Origin: Tenggerimyces flavus
GTDB taxonomy: Bacteria > Actinomycetota > Actinomycetes > Propionibacteriales > Actinopolymorphaceae
NCBI RefSeq assembly: GCF_016907715.1
Contig: NZ_JAFBCM010000001.1
Span: 3,720,001-3,784,000, forward strand
DNA length: 64,000 bases
Reading direction: 5' to 3'
Shown one piece after another: positions 27,077 through 36,658 of the stretch. Position 1 is the stretch's first letter, and every line of letters begins with the position of its first letter. Made by a program: the position numbers and the translations under genes. The notes beneath the pieces are model-generated. The model did not search any database, was not told the origin of the DNA, and was given only the letters and a program-made list of their open reading frames with translations.

Positions 27077-27196
27077 CTCACGGATGCCCTTCTCGCCGGT
27101 GACCTGGAACTCTCGACAAGTCCCATCGTCCCCGCCCAGAAGGGCATTCGTGCGCAACGACCCGCCCGACCACCCAGCCCACTCGGTGGATCGGGG

Positions 27197-27740
27197 ATGA
27201 AGGGCACCTTCATACGAACCTATTGAATGAAGGTGCCCTTCATACAAAACGGGGGGAACGGAACCACCCGGCTTCATCTGAGCTACAAGAGACCGGGGGC
27301 ACCCCACAAGCAACGCAAGCACGGCAACAAACCTGAACGGCAAAGGAACCTCCTCCGGGCACCTGTTCCCGGGGGAGGGGGCGGCGCGTGAAGAACTGGT
27401 GGCCGGGCCGGGGCGAGTCAAGGGCCGCAAAGCGGTCGCGAAGCGACGTCGTTCGCCGTCCGCGAAGCGCCCTCGAACGGCGCCCTTGACGCGCCCCGGA
27501 CCGGCCACCACCCTCGACCGCCGCAACAGCCCACGGCGAGCACCAACCGCCGAACCGCTCGCCAAAGAACAATCGAGCTCAAGCCGCCGAGAACATCGAT
27601 CCCCCGACAGAGCAGGCGATCCGCCCAGTCAGGGGGCCATCGACGATGGCCAACGGATGGCGAGAAACAGCTGGTCCGACAGGCGATCGCTGACGGACGA
27701 GGCGACGCCCGACCGATGGTCGGGTGGGGTGGCCGATGGT
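27197..27740. repeat. Long dispersed repeat, copy 1 (with the right part of a family C hairpin)
   Basis: From the family C hairpin through about 27740 this stretch aligns with 46630-47240, with highest similarity at 27239-27583. It contains no credible gene. Within it are a short hairpin CCTCC...GGAGG around 27350-27380 and the self-complementary core at 27397-27510. One unit related to the 41-base tandem repeat of copy 2 is present once, near 27650. From 27741 to the gene start at 27926 I see nothing beyond a possible promoter region. Confidence 0.85.
27397..27510. other. 114-base highly structured element, copy 1
   Basis: Outer arms of 29 bases (27397-27425 and 27482-27510; inner ends GTCAAGGGC and GCCCTTGAC) pair at 27 positions. 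Inside lie CGC-AAA-GCG, GTCGC-GAA-GCGAC, and CGCCGT...ACGGCG enclosing CGC-GAA-GCG, so a branched, cloverleaf-like fold is predicted. Copy 2 at 46828-46939 is almost identical and better conserved than its flanks. Confidence 0.7.
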
Positions 27741-27925
27741 CGATGAGGTGGCCAACGGCGGGTCGCCCCGCCGCATCGGACGAAGGTAGGCAGCGCACCG
27801 ACCAAAGTCTCGGGTTCAGTGCGCGAGCAGGCAGCTACCTGCCACGCACCTTGTCCACGTGCCCAGCCCCCGCCTAGCGTGGCCGCTGTAATCGATTTCC
27901 AGCGCGCCGCAGCCCGGGAGGATCG

Positions 27926-29545
27926 ATGTCCGCACGTCTTGGCGTCCTCGGCCAAACGCTGGCCGCGACAGCGCTCGCCACCATGCTCGCGGTCGTCACC
28001 GCGGCGCCAGCGCCGGCCGCGACCGGCTCGTTGCTGCGGAACGACACCGGCCTCTACCCGCGCGCGATCCGCCTCGAGCACAACGGCGCGGCGAACGGGC
28101 GGGTGCTGGCGAGCGTGGTCACGTTCGGCGGCAACCCGGTCGACGGGCTCGGCGCGATCTATGAGAGCACCGACGCCGGGGCGACGTTCGCGCAGGTCGG
28201 CACCGTCGCCGACCCCGAGGCGGGCGACGGACGCGGGCTGTGTTGCTCGACGCTGTACGAGCTGCCGCAACAGATCGGCGCGATGCCCGCGGGCACCTTG
28301 CTGTGGGCGGCGTCCGTACGGGCCGACGCGCGGCCGATGGCGATCCGGATCTGGAAGAGCAACGACATCGGGCGGTCCTGGTCGTACCTGTCCAACTGCG
28401 TCACCGCGCCGAACACCCGCGGCACCTGGGAGCCGGAGTTCTCCGTCGCGTCGGACGGTCGCCTGGTGTGCCACTACGCCGACGAGACCGACGCCGCGCA
28501 CAGCCAGAAGCTGATGAAGGTGCGGTCGACCGACGGCATCACCTGGACCGACCGCAGCGCGTCCGTCGCGAGCACGGCGAGCGGGCACCGACCGGGGATG
28601 CCGGTGGTGCGGAAACTGCCGGACGGCCGGTACGTGATGGTGTACGAGATCTGCGGGCTCGGCGGCCAGTACGACTGCGTCGTGCACTGGCGCGACTCTG
28701 CGGACGGATGGAGCTGGGGAACCCCGTCAGCGTTGGGGATTCGGCCCCAGACGGTGGACGGCAAGTACTTCACACACACCCCGACGCTGGCCTGGGCGCC
28801 GAGCGTGGGGAACTCGAGCGGCAAGCTGCTGCTGGTCGGGCAGATCCTGCAGAACGCGAACGGCTCGGTCGCCGCGGACAACGGACGTACGGTGCTGGTC
28901 AACACCGAGGGCGCGCATGGGAACTGGTACGAGATCCCCGCTCCGGTCGCCGTGACCAACCCGTACAACAACTTCTGCCCGAACTACAGCTCGCCGCTGC
29001 TGCCCTCCGCCGATGGTGCGCGGGTGCTGGAGATCGCGACGGACTACGACGGGCCGGTGTGCAAGCCGTACTACGCGACGGCATCGGCGATCGGCTCGCA
29101 GGACGCGGCGGGCATCGTCAGCGGCGCGACGTACCGGGCGGTCGCCGTGATCTCCGGGCACTGCCTGGACGTGGCAGCGGACTCGCGCGTGCCGGGCGGC
29201 AACATCCAGCAGTGGACGTGCAACGGGCTGGGGCCGCAGAACTTCGTCGTGACGCACCGGGCGGAAGGGTGGTACACGTTCGTGGGCCAGAACAGCCAGC
29301 TCTGTATGGACGTGGAGAACGGGTCGCCCGATGCCGGCGCCGACGTACGGCAATGGACCTGCAACGCCGCACCGGCTCAGGACTGGCGCATCGTCAACGT
29401 GGGCAGGGGCTACTACAAGGTGGTGTCCCGCGCGAGCGGCCACTGCCTCGACGTCGCGGGCGGCTCGGGAGCGCCGGGAGCGAACGTCGCCCAGTGGTTC
29501 TGCAACAACCTCGCCCCACAGACCTGGCGCTTCGAACGCCGCTAG
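27926..29545 (+). CDS. Secreted sialidase-like (BNR) enzyme with C-terminal ricin-type lectin domain
   Basis: This 539-residue protein has a signal peptide (to about residue 32, ending APAPAA), a six-bladed propeller region with BNR/Asp-box-like turns (YESTDAGATFAQV, IWKSNDIGRSWSYL, VRSTDGITWTDRS, HWRDSADGWSWGT) and, from about residue 405, a beta-trefoil with three QxW-type repeats (GNIQQWTCN, DVRQWTCN, NVAQWFCN). The propeller suggests an exo-glycosidase such as a sialidase or arabinanase; the catalytic residues cannot be assigned with confidence. The lectin domain would hold it on polysaccharide. GGGAGG precedes the ATG. Confidence 0.82.
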   Translation: MSARLGVLGQTLAATALATMLAVVTAAPAPAATGSLLRNDTGLYPRAIRLEHNGAANGRVLASVVTFGGNPVDGLGAIYESTDAGATFAQVGTVADPEAGDGRGLCCSTLYELPQQIGAMPAGTLLWAASVRADARPMAIRIWKSNDIGRSWSYLSNCVTAPNTRGTWEPEFSVASDGRLVCHYADETDAAHSQKLMKVRSTDGITWTDRSASVASTASGHRPGMPVVRKLPDGRYVMVYEICGLGGQYDCVVHWRDSADGWSWGTPSALGIRPQTVDGKYFTHTPTLAWAPSVGNSSGKLLLVGQILQNANGSVAADNGRTVLVNTEGAHGNWYEIPAPVAVTNPYNNFCPNYSSPLLPSADGARVLEIATDYDGPVCKPYYATASAIGSQDAAGIVSGATYRAVAVISGHCLDVAADSRVPGGNIQQWTCNGLGPQNFVVTHRAEGWYTFVGQNSQLCMDVENGSPDAGADVRQWTCNAAPAQDWRIVNVGRGYYKVVSRASGHCLDVAGGSGAPGANVAQWFCNNLAPQTWRFERR

Positions 29546-29577
29546 CGCGTTCATGGCGAACGTCCCGGAGGAGTAGG

Positions 29578-29772
29578 TCAGTCCGCGAAGGACTGGCCGC
29601 GGGTGGCGAGCTCCTCGCCGAGGATGCGGATGGCCTTTGGGCCGATGCCGTGGATCCGCAGCAGCGCGGAGGCGCTCACGCGAGCCAGGGCGTCGAAGGT
29701 CGTGTACCCGTTCAACGCGAGCTCGCGGTTGGCGACCTTGCCGATCGTGCGCGGGAACTCGGTCTCGGACAT
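29578..29772 (-). CDS. Small helix-hairpin-helix protein
   Basis: This 64-residue protein has a single helix-hairpin-helix unit (ASALLRIHGIGPKAIRILGEEL), a fold that usually contacts the DNA or RNA backbone. The N-terminal part (FPRTIGKVANRELALNGYTT) is typical of small actinobacterial HhH proteins of unknown role. ATG at 29772 is preferred to a TTG nine bases upstream; neither has a good ribosome binding site. It converges with the sialidase-like gene. Confidence 0.72.
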   Translation of the reverse strand: MSETEFPRTIGKVANRELALNGYTTFDALARVSASALLRIHGIGPKAIRILGEELATRGQSFAD

Positions 29773-29961
29773 GGCAACCAAGCCTAGACGGCAACGACTG
29801 CCGCAAGACGTCGACGTGGAACGGGGATCGCACCGGGCACGGATACGGGTTCCAAGAGGCCTCGCCCCTGTGGCGGGACCTCAGTGTCGACGCTTACGGC
29901 AGTCGTTGGTCTGGTGGGTCAGCCGACCCGCGAGCCGAGTGGCAGTCGCCTGGTCATCTGC

Positions 29962-30402
29962 TCATACCCCTGTCTGAACGGGAGCCGCGATCGCACCGAT
30001 CTGCTGCAGCAGGCCCAACTGGTCGTCGATGCACCAGCTCTCGACGATCCGGCCGTCCGGCCCGAAGCGATCGATGTGGATCAGGTCGTAGGCGACCCGC
30101 CGCCCAGACGGCGGGGTCCCCAGGTAGGCGCCAAGGTGCGTGCCGGACACCGAGATGCGTTGCACTACTCGGTCTCCGTCCGCGATGACGTCCTCGAGAT
30201 AGCCGTTGATGTCGGGGAACGCGAGCCGCAGCATCCGCACGTACTGCCGCAACCCGTCGATACCCGTCGGCGCCGCTCCAGCACGGATGTCGTGGAGCGC
30301 GTACGCCGGGGAGATCAACTCCTCCGCGACCGCCAGGTCGCCCTGGTTGAACACCTCCTCGAGCAGCCGTCTGGACCGGGCTCTAAGTTCGTCCGGTGAC
30401 AT
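29962..30402 (-). CDS. SnoaL-like polyketide cyclase/ester cyclase-family protein
   Basis: This 146-residue protein has a cone-shaped alpha+beta SnoaL fold: FNQGDLAVAEELISPAYALHD, then GIDGLRQYVRMLRLAFPDI, and a C-terminal sheet with VSGTHLGAYLG and DLIHIDRFGPDGRIVESW. Family members include cyclases, hydrolases and many proteins of unknown role, often called predicted ester cyclase. GGAGGGGGG precedes the ATG at 30402. It is divergent from the large regulator at 30533, which may act on it; that is only positional. Confidence 0.85.
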   Translation of the reverse strand: MSPDELRARSRRLLEEVFNQGDLAVAEELISPAYALHDIRAGAAPTGIDGLRQYVRMLRLAFPDINGYLEDVIADGDRVVQRISVSGTHLGAYLGTPPSGRRVAYDLIHIDRFGPDGRIVESWCIDDQLGLLQQIGAIAAPVQTGV

Positions 30403-30532
30403 CGGCCCCCCTCCTCGGTCGCCCCGCTCACCCCCAGCGGCGCGGTTGTGACCATCGTGGCGGCGGCGCGCGGCCGGTCCCAGGACGAGCACTCCCCGAG
30501 CGCTCCCCGTTTGCCGGACGTCCAGGACGCGG

Positions 30533-33235
30533 ATGACGGACGACCAGGGCTTCGGCGCGCTGCTCCGGCGGCTGCGCCTGGCTGCCGGCCTCACCCAGGA
30601 GGCGCTCGCCGAACGAGCAGGGGTCAGCGCGAAGGCGATCTCCGACCTCGAGCGCGACCCCAGCCGTACGCCGCGGCTCGACACCGTCACGCTGCTCGCC
30701 GACGCGCTCGGCGCCGGTACGGACGGCCGCTCGGAGCTGCTCGCCGCCGCCCGTCCCAGCCCGGCGAGCCCGCCGGAGCAGGTACGCCCGACGACACCGG
30801 TCATCCGCGCATTGCCGCGCCCGCTCACCCCGCTGATCGGCCGCGCCGGCGTGGCGAACGGCGTCACCGAGCTGGTACGGCGCGGCGCCCAGCTCGTCAC
30901 GCTCACCGGCCCGGGCGGCGTCGGCAAGACCCGCCTCGCCATCGAGGTCGCCACCAGGCTCCGGGACGACTTCCCCGACAACGTCGTGATGGTGGACCTC
31001 TCGCCGATCCGCGACCCCGGCCTGGTCCTCAGCGCGATCTCCCAACGGCTCGGCGTCGACCAGCGCGAGGGCGCCTCGCTCAACCGCCGCCTCCGCGAGG
31101 CGGTCACCGGCCGCCGCACCCTGCTCGTCCTGGACAACTTCGAGCAGCTCGTCGACGCCCGCCTCGATCTCCTCGAGCTCGTCGAGGCCTGCCCCGAGCT
31201 GTTCCTGGTCGTGACCAGCCGGATGGCGCTGCGGGTCCGCGGCGAACGTGAGTACCGGGTCGCCCCGCTCGCCGTACCCGACCGCGCCGACTCCGCCGAG
31301 GTCTCCGCCGTCGCGCCGGCCGTCGAGCTGTTCGTCGACCGGGTCCGCGCGATGGGCGTCGAGCTCGACCTCGCCGATCCCCGTACCGCCCTGACCGTCG
31401 CCGAGATCTGCCGGCGCCTCGAGGGGCTGCCGCTCGCGATCGAGCTGGCCTCCTCGCGCGTACCGCTCCTGCCGCCGGCCGCCCTGCTCGAACGGTTGGA
31501 AACCAGGCTGCCGCTCCTCGCCGGCGGCCTGCACGACCTCCCGGCCCGGCAGCAGACCATGCGCGACGCGATCGACTGGAGCTACGAGCTGCTCGAGCCT
31601 GCTGAACAGGCCGTCCTGCGAAGGATCTGCGCGTTCCAGGGCGGCTGCACACTCGAGGCGGCCGAGGCCGTCTGCGGAGGCGTGGACCTCCTGGACATCG
31701 TCAGCGAGCTCGCCCACAAGAGCCTGCTGACGATGAACGAGGAAGGCCCGAACGGCGAGCTGCGGATCCGCAGCCTGCAGGTGATCTGCGAGTTCGGCCG
31801 CGAGCGGCTGCTCGCCGAGGGCGAGACCGCCACCGTCAGCCGCCGGCACGCGGCGTACTTCCGCGACCTCGCCGACCAGGTGTACGTCGTCTACGGCGGC
31901 CAGGCCGGCACCGCCGTCTACGCCCAGCTCGAGCTCGAACACGACAACTTCCGCGCCGCGCTGCGTTGGGCGAAGTCCGACGGCGACGTGGGCACGGCGA
32001 TCGCGCTCGCCGGCGCCCTGTGGAAGTTCCTGTACGACCGCGGCGACCTCGCCGAGGGCAAGGCCCACCTAGTCGAGGCGTTCGCGATGCCCGGCGTCGA
32101 GACCGTTGCGCCGGCGGTGCGGCTCCGCGCTCTCACCGGTGTCGCGATGCACTCGATGGAGCTCGGCGCGTACGACGATGCTGCGGCCGCCTGCGCCGAG
32201 GGCGTCGCGCTCGCCCGCGACGCCGGCAACGAGCACTGGCTGGTCGTGATCCTGCACGTGCTCGGCGTCCTCGAACGCCTTCGCGACAACTACGAAGCGT
32301 CCACCGCCGCGCTCACCGAGGCGTACAGCCGCGCCGACGCGCGCGGCGATCTCGTCTACGCGAGGCTGGCCTGGGCCGGTCTCGCCTGGACCAAGTACGC
32401 GTCCGGGCACCTCGGCGAGGCGGCCGAACTGGCCGACCGTGGCGTCGTCAGCATGCGCGACCTCGGCGACCGGCCGGGGCTGGGTGGCGTGCTGCTGATC
32501 GCGACGATCGTCGCGTGCTACCGCGGCAGGTACGAGCAGGCCGAGGCGTACGGCGCGGAAGGCATCGCCCTCGCCCGCGGGCTCGGCGACACCGGGCGGC
32601 TCGCGGAGCTCCTGCGCATCGTCGGCATGGTCGCCCACTACGCCGGCGACGAGGCGCGGGCCGACCGGTTGCACGAGGAGGCACTGTCGCTGGTCCGAGG
32701 GCGCGTCGATGAGCTCGGGGTGGCCGAATCACTCCAGCATCTGGGCATCATGGCCTTGGACCGAGGCGATCACGACAGGGCGTGGTCGGTGTTGGACGAG
32801 AGCCTAGGGATCGTCCAGCGGTACGGGGAGCAGTGGGGGATCGCGGTGACGACGAGTCTGCTCGGGCAGCTCGAGGTGGCACGGGGCCGGCATCGGCGCG
32901 CCGCCGAGCTGTTCGCGACGAGTGCCCAGATCCACGCCTCGATCGGCAATCCGGTGCACCTGCCGTGGCCGATCCAGGGGCTGGCGCAGCTGGCCGCCGC
33001 TCGCGGCGCGTACGAGCTTGCGGCCCGGTTGGTCGGCCTACGCGAGGCGCTGCTCGCGCGGACGGGGCTGAACCTGCCGCCGCTCGCCAGGGAGCGGTAC
33101 GAGGCGTCGGTGTCCGCGGTCGAGGAGGCGCTCGGCAAGCAGGCGTACGCGGCGGCGGTCGGCTCGATGCGCGAGCTCGGCATCGCGGACTTGGCCGCGG
33201 AGACCGTTCGCGCCGCGCGGGCGATGCTGGCATGA
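30533..33235 (+). CDS. XRE-type HTH / STAND NTPase / TPR regulator, first of a tandem pair
   Basis: This 900-residue protein has an N-terminal XRE helix-turn-helix (about 8-60, [20 protein letters not shown]), an NB-ARC/AAA-like NTPase (about 95-370) with P-loop [15 protein letters not shown], Walker B-like [11 protein letters not shown] and a [13 protein letters not shown] motif, a winged-helix part, and a long helical TPR region from about 450 to the end. Such STAND proteins use nucleotide-driven oligomerisation to sense a signal; here the output is probably DNA binding. It overlaps the next paralogue by four bases (ATGA). Confidence 0.88.
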   Translation: MTDDQGFGALLRRLRLAAGLTQEALAERAGVSAKAISDLERDPSRTPRLDTVTLLADALGAGTDGRSELLAAARPSPASPPEQVRPTTPVIRALPRPLTPLIGRAGVANGVTELVRRGAQLVTLTGPGGVGKTRLAIEVATRLRDDFPDNVVMVDLSPIRDPGLVLSAISQRLGVDQREGASLNRRLREAVTGRRTLLVLDNFEQLVDARLDLLELVEACPELFLVVTSRMALRVRGEREYRVAPLAVPDRADSAEVSAVAPAVELFVDRVRAMGVELDLADPRTALTVAEICRRLEGLPLAIELASSRVPLLPPAALLERLETRLPLLAGGLHDLPARQQTMRDAIDWSYELLEPAEQAVLRRICAFQGGCTLEAAEAVCGGVDLLDIVSELAHKSLLTMNEEGPNGELRIRSLQVICEFGRERLLAEGETATVSRRHAAYFRDLADQVYVVYGGQAGTAVYAQLELEHDNFRAALRWAKSDGDVGTAIALAGALWKFLYDRGDLAEGKAHLVEAFAMPGVETVAPAVRLRALTGVAMHSMELGAYDDAAAACAEGVALARDAGNEHWLVVILHVLGVLERLRDNYEASTAALTEAYSRADARGDLVYARLAWAGLAWTKYASGHLGEAAELADRGVVSMRDLGDRPGLGGVLLIATIVACYRGRYEQAEAYGAEGIALARGLGDTGRLAELLRIVGMVAHYAGDEARADRLHEEALSLVRGRVDELGVAESLQHLGIMALDRGDHDRAWSVLDESLGIVQRYGEQWGIAVTTSLLGQLEVARGRHRRAAELFATSAQIHASIGNPVHLPWPIQGLAQLAAARGAYELAARLVGLREALLARTGLNLPPLARERYEASVSAVEEALGKQAYAAAVGSMRELGIADLAAETVRAARAMLA

Positions 33236-35865
33236 GCGTTCCGTTCGGCGCGTTGCTGCGCGAGCTTCGGGTCGCGGCCGGACTGACCCAGGAGGGGCTC
33301 GCCGAACGAGCGGGAGTCAGTGCGAAGGCGATCAGCGACCTCGAACGCGACCCCAGCCGTACGCCTCGCCTCGACACGGTCAACCTGCTTGCCACCGCGC
33401 TGGAGCTGGACGACGAGCAGCGCGGCCGGTTGCGCGCGGCGGCGCGTCCCGGCCGCGCCGAACCCGCGCTCCCGTCCGGTCCCGTGCTGGTGGGGGAGGC
33501 GTTGCCGCGGCCGCTGACCCCGCTGATCGGTCGGGCCGGCGTCGCGTCCGCCGTGTCGGAGCTGATCCGGCGCGGTGAGGTCCGGCTGCTGACGTTGACC
33601 GGGCCGGGTGGCGTCGGCAAGACCCGGCTGATGGTCGAGGTCGCTTCCCTGGTGGCGGACGAGTTCCCCGACGGCGTGGTGTTCGTCGACCTGTCGCCGC
33701 TCACCGACCACACACTCGTCCTGCCGACCGTGGCGGCACGCTTCGGCCTGGACGAACGCGAGGCCGCCGCGCTCGCCGAACGGCTGCCTGCCGCCGAGTC
33801 CTCGCGGCGGCTGCTGCTGTTGCTCGACAACTTCGAGCAGGTGCTGGACGCGCGCGACATGATCGCGCCGTTCCTGCAGGCGTATCCGGACCTCGTCATC
33901 GTCGTGACCAGCCGCATCCCGCTGCGGATCCGGGGCGAACGGGAGTACCGGATCGCGCCGCTCGCCGTCCCCGGCCCCGCCGACTCCGCCGAGGTGGCCG
34001 CGGCCGCACCGTCGGTGCAGCTGTTCGTCGAACGGGCGCGCTCGATGGGTGCCGACGTCCTCGCGTCGCCGGACAACGCGCCGATGGTCGCGGAGATCTG
34101 CCGCCGGCTGGACGGGCTGCCGCTCGCGATCGAGCTGGCCGCGGCTCGGGTCAGCGTCCTCCCGCCGCGCGCGCTGCTCGACCGGCTGGACCAGCGGCTG
34201 CCGATGCTCGTCCGCGGACCGCACGACCTGCCCGCGCGGCAGCAGACGATGCGGGACGCGATCGCTTGGAGCTACGAGCTGCTGGATGCTTCCGAGCAGT
34301 CCCTCTTCCGGCGGGTGAGCGTGTTCGCCGGTGGCTGCACGGTCGACGCGGCGCTCGCCGTCGGGGGTGGTTCGCTGGACGTTCTGGGTGCGCTCGTCGA
34401 CAAGAGCCTGCTGCGGCACGGCACCGAGCGGGTGACGGGGCTGGAGATGATCCGCGAGTTCGGGCTCGAGCAGCTGCGCGCTGCCGGCGAGGCTGACGAG
34501 TTCCGGCGGCGGCACGCGACGTACTTCCTCGCGTTGGCCGAGGCGGAACGGGACGGTTGGGAGGTGCTCGAGCGCGAGCACGACAACCTCCGTGCGGCGC
34601 TGCGGTTCTGCGCCGAGTCGTTGGACGTCGCGATGGCTGTGCGGTTCTGCGTGGCGCTGTGGACGTTCTGGTTCGACCGTGGCTTCCTCGGCGAGGGGCG
34701 GCAGCGGCTGGCGGAGACGCTCGGTCTGCCCGGCCTCGAGACCGTGCCTGCCGCGCTGCGGGTGGAGGCGCTCGTCGGCGCCGCGATGCTGTCGCTGGAC
34801 CACGGGGCTTACGACGCGGCGCACCGCTTTTGCTCGTTGGCCTTGGGGCTTGCCCGTTCCGAGGGCTCCGACGCGGACCTGATGAAGGTGCTGAACGTGC
34901 AGGGCATGTTGGCGCGGATGCGCGACCGGTACGAGGACGCGCTGGCGGCGTACTCCGAGGCGCTCGCGGTCGCCGATCGGCTCGGCGACGATGCTTCGAG
35001 GGGGACGGCGCTGATCGGGCTGGCGACCGTTCGGTACCTGCTCGGCTCGCTCCGCGAGGCCACCCGGCTGGCGGAGCAGAGTCTCGCGGTGATGCGTGCG
35101 CTCGACGACCGGCTCGGGATCGCCTCGGCTCTGCTGGGGTTGGCGTTGTTCGCGTCGTACGAGGGCCGGCCGGGGGTCGCGAACGAGTACGGCGCCGAGG
35201 CGTTGATGCACTACCGCGCGATGGGTGACACGGGGCGGGTGGCCGAGGTGCTGCGGGTGCTGGGGACGTCTGCGTACGCGCTGCGGCAGCCGGAGCGGGC
35301 TTCCGCCCTGCACGAGGAGGCGCTGCAGCTGCTGCGCGAGCGGGGCGACGAACTCGGGGTCGCGGAGTCGCTGCAGCACGTGGCGATGCTGGCGCTGGAC
35401 CGCGACGACATCTCCGCCGCGTTGCCGGTGTTGCGGGAGAGCTTGGAGATCGTGCAGCGGTTCGACGAGCGGTGGAGCATCGCGGTGACGCTGTCGTTCC
35501 TCGGGCACGCGGAGCTGGCTCGGGGCGACGTGCGGCGTGCTTCTGAGTACTTTGCCGACAGCGCTCGGCGGCTGCAGGAGTTGGGGAACCCGCTGCTCGT
35601 GCCGTGGTGCCTGGAGGGGATGGCGCACGTGGCTTTGTTGTCGGGGTCATCGTCGCTGGCGGGGGAACTGCTCGGCGCTCGCACGGCGTTGCTCGAACGG
35701 ATCGGCGCCGTTCTGCCTCCGCTGAGCTCGGCGCGGTACGCGGACCTGCTGGCGGAGGTGGAGAAGGTGCTGGGTGAAGAGGCGTACGCCGCTGCCCGCG
35801 CCCGAGGTGCCGACCTGGTGGCCGCGTATCCGCTCGCCGACGTCCTCACCCCCTGGCTCGCGTAG
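33232..35865 (+). CDS. XRE-type HTH / STAND NTPase / TPR regulator, second of a tandem pair
   Basis: This 877-residue paralogue has the same layout: HTH at about 5-57, P-loop [42 protein letters not shown], then a TPR-rich C-terminal half. The HTH recognition helices of the two proteins are almost identical, so they may share operators, while the sensing halves have diverged. ATG at 33232 lies inside the stop of the first gene. The pair looks like a tandem duplication. Confidence 0.88.
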   Translation: MSVPFGALLRELRVAAGLTQEGLAERAGVSAKAISDLERDPSRTPRLDTVNLLATALELDDEQRGRLRAAARPGRAEPALPSGPVLVGEALPRPLTPLIGRAGVASAVSELIRRGEVRLLTLTGPGGVGKTRLMVEVASLVADEFPDGVVFVDLSPLTDHTLVLPTVAARFGLDEREAAALAERLPAAESSRRLLLLLDNFEQVLDARDMIAPFLQAYPDLVIVVTSRIPLRIRGEREYRIAPLAVPGPADSAEVAAAAPSVQLFVERARSMGADVLASPDNAPMVAEICRRLDGLPLAIELAAARVSVLPPRALLDRLDQRLPMLVRGPHDLPARQQTMRDAIAWSYELLDASEQSLFRRVSVFAGGCTVDAALAVGGGSLDVLGALVDKSLLRHGTERVTGLEMIREFGLEQLRAAGEADEFRRRHATYFLALAEAERDGWEVLEREHDNLRAALRFCAESLDVAMAVRFCVALWTFWFDRGFLGEGRQRLAETLGLPGLETVPAALRVEALVGAAMLSLDHGAYDAAHRFCSLALGLARSEGSDADLMKVLNVQGMLARMRDRYEDALAAYSEALAVADRLGDDASRGTALIGLATVRYLLGSLREATRLAEQSLAVMRALDDRLGIASALLGLALFASYEGRPGVANEYGAEALMHYRAMGDTGRVAEVLRVLGTSAYALRQPERASALHEEALQLLRERGDELGVAESLQHVAMLALDRDDISAALPVLRESLEIVQRFDERWSIAVTLSFLGHAELARGDVRRASEYFADSARRLQELGNPLLVPWCLEGMAHVALLSGSSSLAGELLGARTALLERIGAVLPPLSSARYADLLAEVEKVLGEEAYAAARARGADLVAAYPLADVLTPWLA

Positions 35866-36029
35866 CCACCCTCGGGTCTTCTTACGGCCGTCAAAGAACC
35901 CGGGTCGTGTTACGCCCGTAATAACTCGCCTAGGACCTGTTGCGTAAGTCGGGGGTGCTGGCGGAGGGGCGCCGATGCCGCTTTACCTGGCGAGTGGGTG
36001 CTTTACGCGGGGTGTATCCCACGTAGAGC

Positions 36030-36060
36030 GGCAAATGATCATGTAAACATGATCATTGCC
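36030..36060. repeat. Palindrome E, copy 1
   Basis: AATGATCATGT (36034-36044) and ACATGATCATT (36047-36057) are perfectly inverted around AA, extended by GGC and GCC with one unpaired A. Copy 2 is at 61737-61772, and both are preceded by related text containing TACCTGGCG and CCCACGT. Confidence 0.75.
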
Positions 36061-36068
36061 CTCACAGG

Positions 36069-36131
36069 GGAGTCGCTCGGGAGTCGCTCGGGAGTCGCTC
36101 GGGAGTCGCCGGGAGTCGCCGGGAGTCGCCG
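36069..36131. repeat. Six short tandem repeats (11- and 10-base units)
   Basis: Three copies of GGAGTCGCTCG are followed by three of GGAGTCGCCG. The array lies just downstream of the ferritin-like gene and is the kind of sequence that changes by slippage. Confidence 0.85.
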
Positions 36132-36163
36132 GAGAGCCGTCCAGGAGCACCCCGGGCAGGCGA

Positions 36164-36658
36164 TCAGCGTGGCGGCGTTGGGGGCGGCGAGGTGGGGGTC
36201 GGGGGAGGCGTCGTGGGTGGTGCGGTGCGGCGTTCGGGCATGCCCGGGAAGGCGTGCGGCGTGCCGCCCCACTGGAGGCGGCGGAGTTCGGCGCCGGCAA
36301 GGGCGGTCGCGGCCTTGGCGCGCAGCTCGGGTGTCGTCGCGGCCGCCACCAGGTCGCCGTACAGGTCGGCCGACCGTTCCTCGATCCGCAACGCGAGCGT
36401 CCGTGCGGACGCCCGGTCGTCGACCTCGAACGGCAGCGTGTAGCTCGCCGCGGCCGCCGCGGGTTCCGAACCGCGGGCCTGGACCAGCGCCGCCAGGGAG
36501 TCGCGCAGAACGCGGTGCGCGCCGTACATCGACAGCGCGAGCGCCTCCTCCGACTTGCGGCCGAGCCGCGGACCGAGGACGCCGTACGCCCACACCGAGG
36601 CGTGCTCGCCCTCCAGTGCCGCCTGCAGCGCGTCGAGCTCCTGCTGTTCAGTCGGCAT
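36164..36658 (-). CDS. Ferritin-like DUF4439 protein
   Basis: This 164-residue protein matches the actinobacterial ferritin-like DUF4439 group: an ALQAALEGEHASVWAYGVLG helix with Glu and His, LRDSLAALVQARG, and RIEERSADLYGDLVAAAT. The glutamates are placed as in di-iron helical bundles but metal binding is not proven. The C-terminal tail is a proline/threonine run. It overlaps the lipoprotein gene upstream by 11 bases, so the two are co-translated, and this pair commonly precedes rimP. Confidence 0.8.
   Translation of the reverse strand: MPTEQQELDALQAALEGEHASVWAYGVLGPRLGRKSEEALALSMYGAHRVLRDSLAALVQARGSEPAAAAASYTLPFEVDDRASARTLALRIEERSADLYGDLVAAATTPELRAKAATALAGAELRRLQWGGTPHAFPGMPERRTAPPTTPPPTPTSPPPTPPR

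Larger units (their letters stand above)
23963..27196 (-). mobile_element. IS1380-family insertion sequence, interrupted by an IS110-type element
   Basis: The outer ends are inverted repeats of about 27-32 bases (CCCGGATCCACCG at 23963-23975; CGGTGGATCGGGG at 27184-27196), 24 of 32 positions agreeing. ATGAA flanks both sides as a 5-base target duplication. Without the inner element it would be about 1.7 kb, usual for IS1380. The transposase (25664-27076) is intact. The inner element lies between its stop codon and the left end, so the transposase itself is not broken. Confidence 0.85.
35866..36163. other. Intergenic stretch with palindrome and short tandem repeats
   Basis: No gene is supported in these 298 bases. 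They hold palindrome E copy 1 (36030-36060) and short tandem repeats (36069-36131). A GGGTTC...GAACCC-like pairing around 35873-35902 (CGGGTCTTC / GAACCCGGG) may terminate the regulator operon. Confidence 0.5.

Noticed and set aside
27239-27345. Short peptide with a signal-like run on the minus strand of the long repeat (near MKPGGSVPP)
   Set aside because: GGAGGAGG precedes it, but the frame is not kept in copy 2 because of small insertions and deletions, so coding is unlikely.
27397-27510. Integron attC site
   Set aside because: It is a large imperfect palindrome, but the conserved attC core sites (GTTRRRY type ends) are missing, and no integrase or cassettes are present.
27077-27565. Upstream extension of the IS1380 transposase into the long repeat
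   Set aside because: It crosses the inverted terminal repeat and the family C hairpin, so it cannot be part of the transposase.
32770-35628. A 952-codon open frame opposite the second STAND gene
   Set aside because: It is biased to Arg, Gln, His and Pro with no motif, and the plus-strand gene is well supported.
30533-35865. Anti-phage STAND (Avs-type) defence system
   Set aside because: No nuclease, protease or membrane effector is fused, and the N-terminal XRE domain indicates a regulator; defence is not supported.
36069-36131. Possible CRISPR or regulatory iteron array
   Set aside because: Units are only 10-11 bases, abutting, and there is no replication or partition gene nearby.
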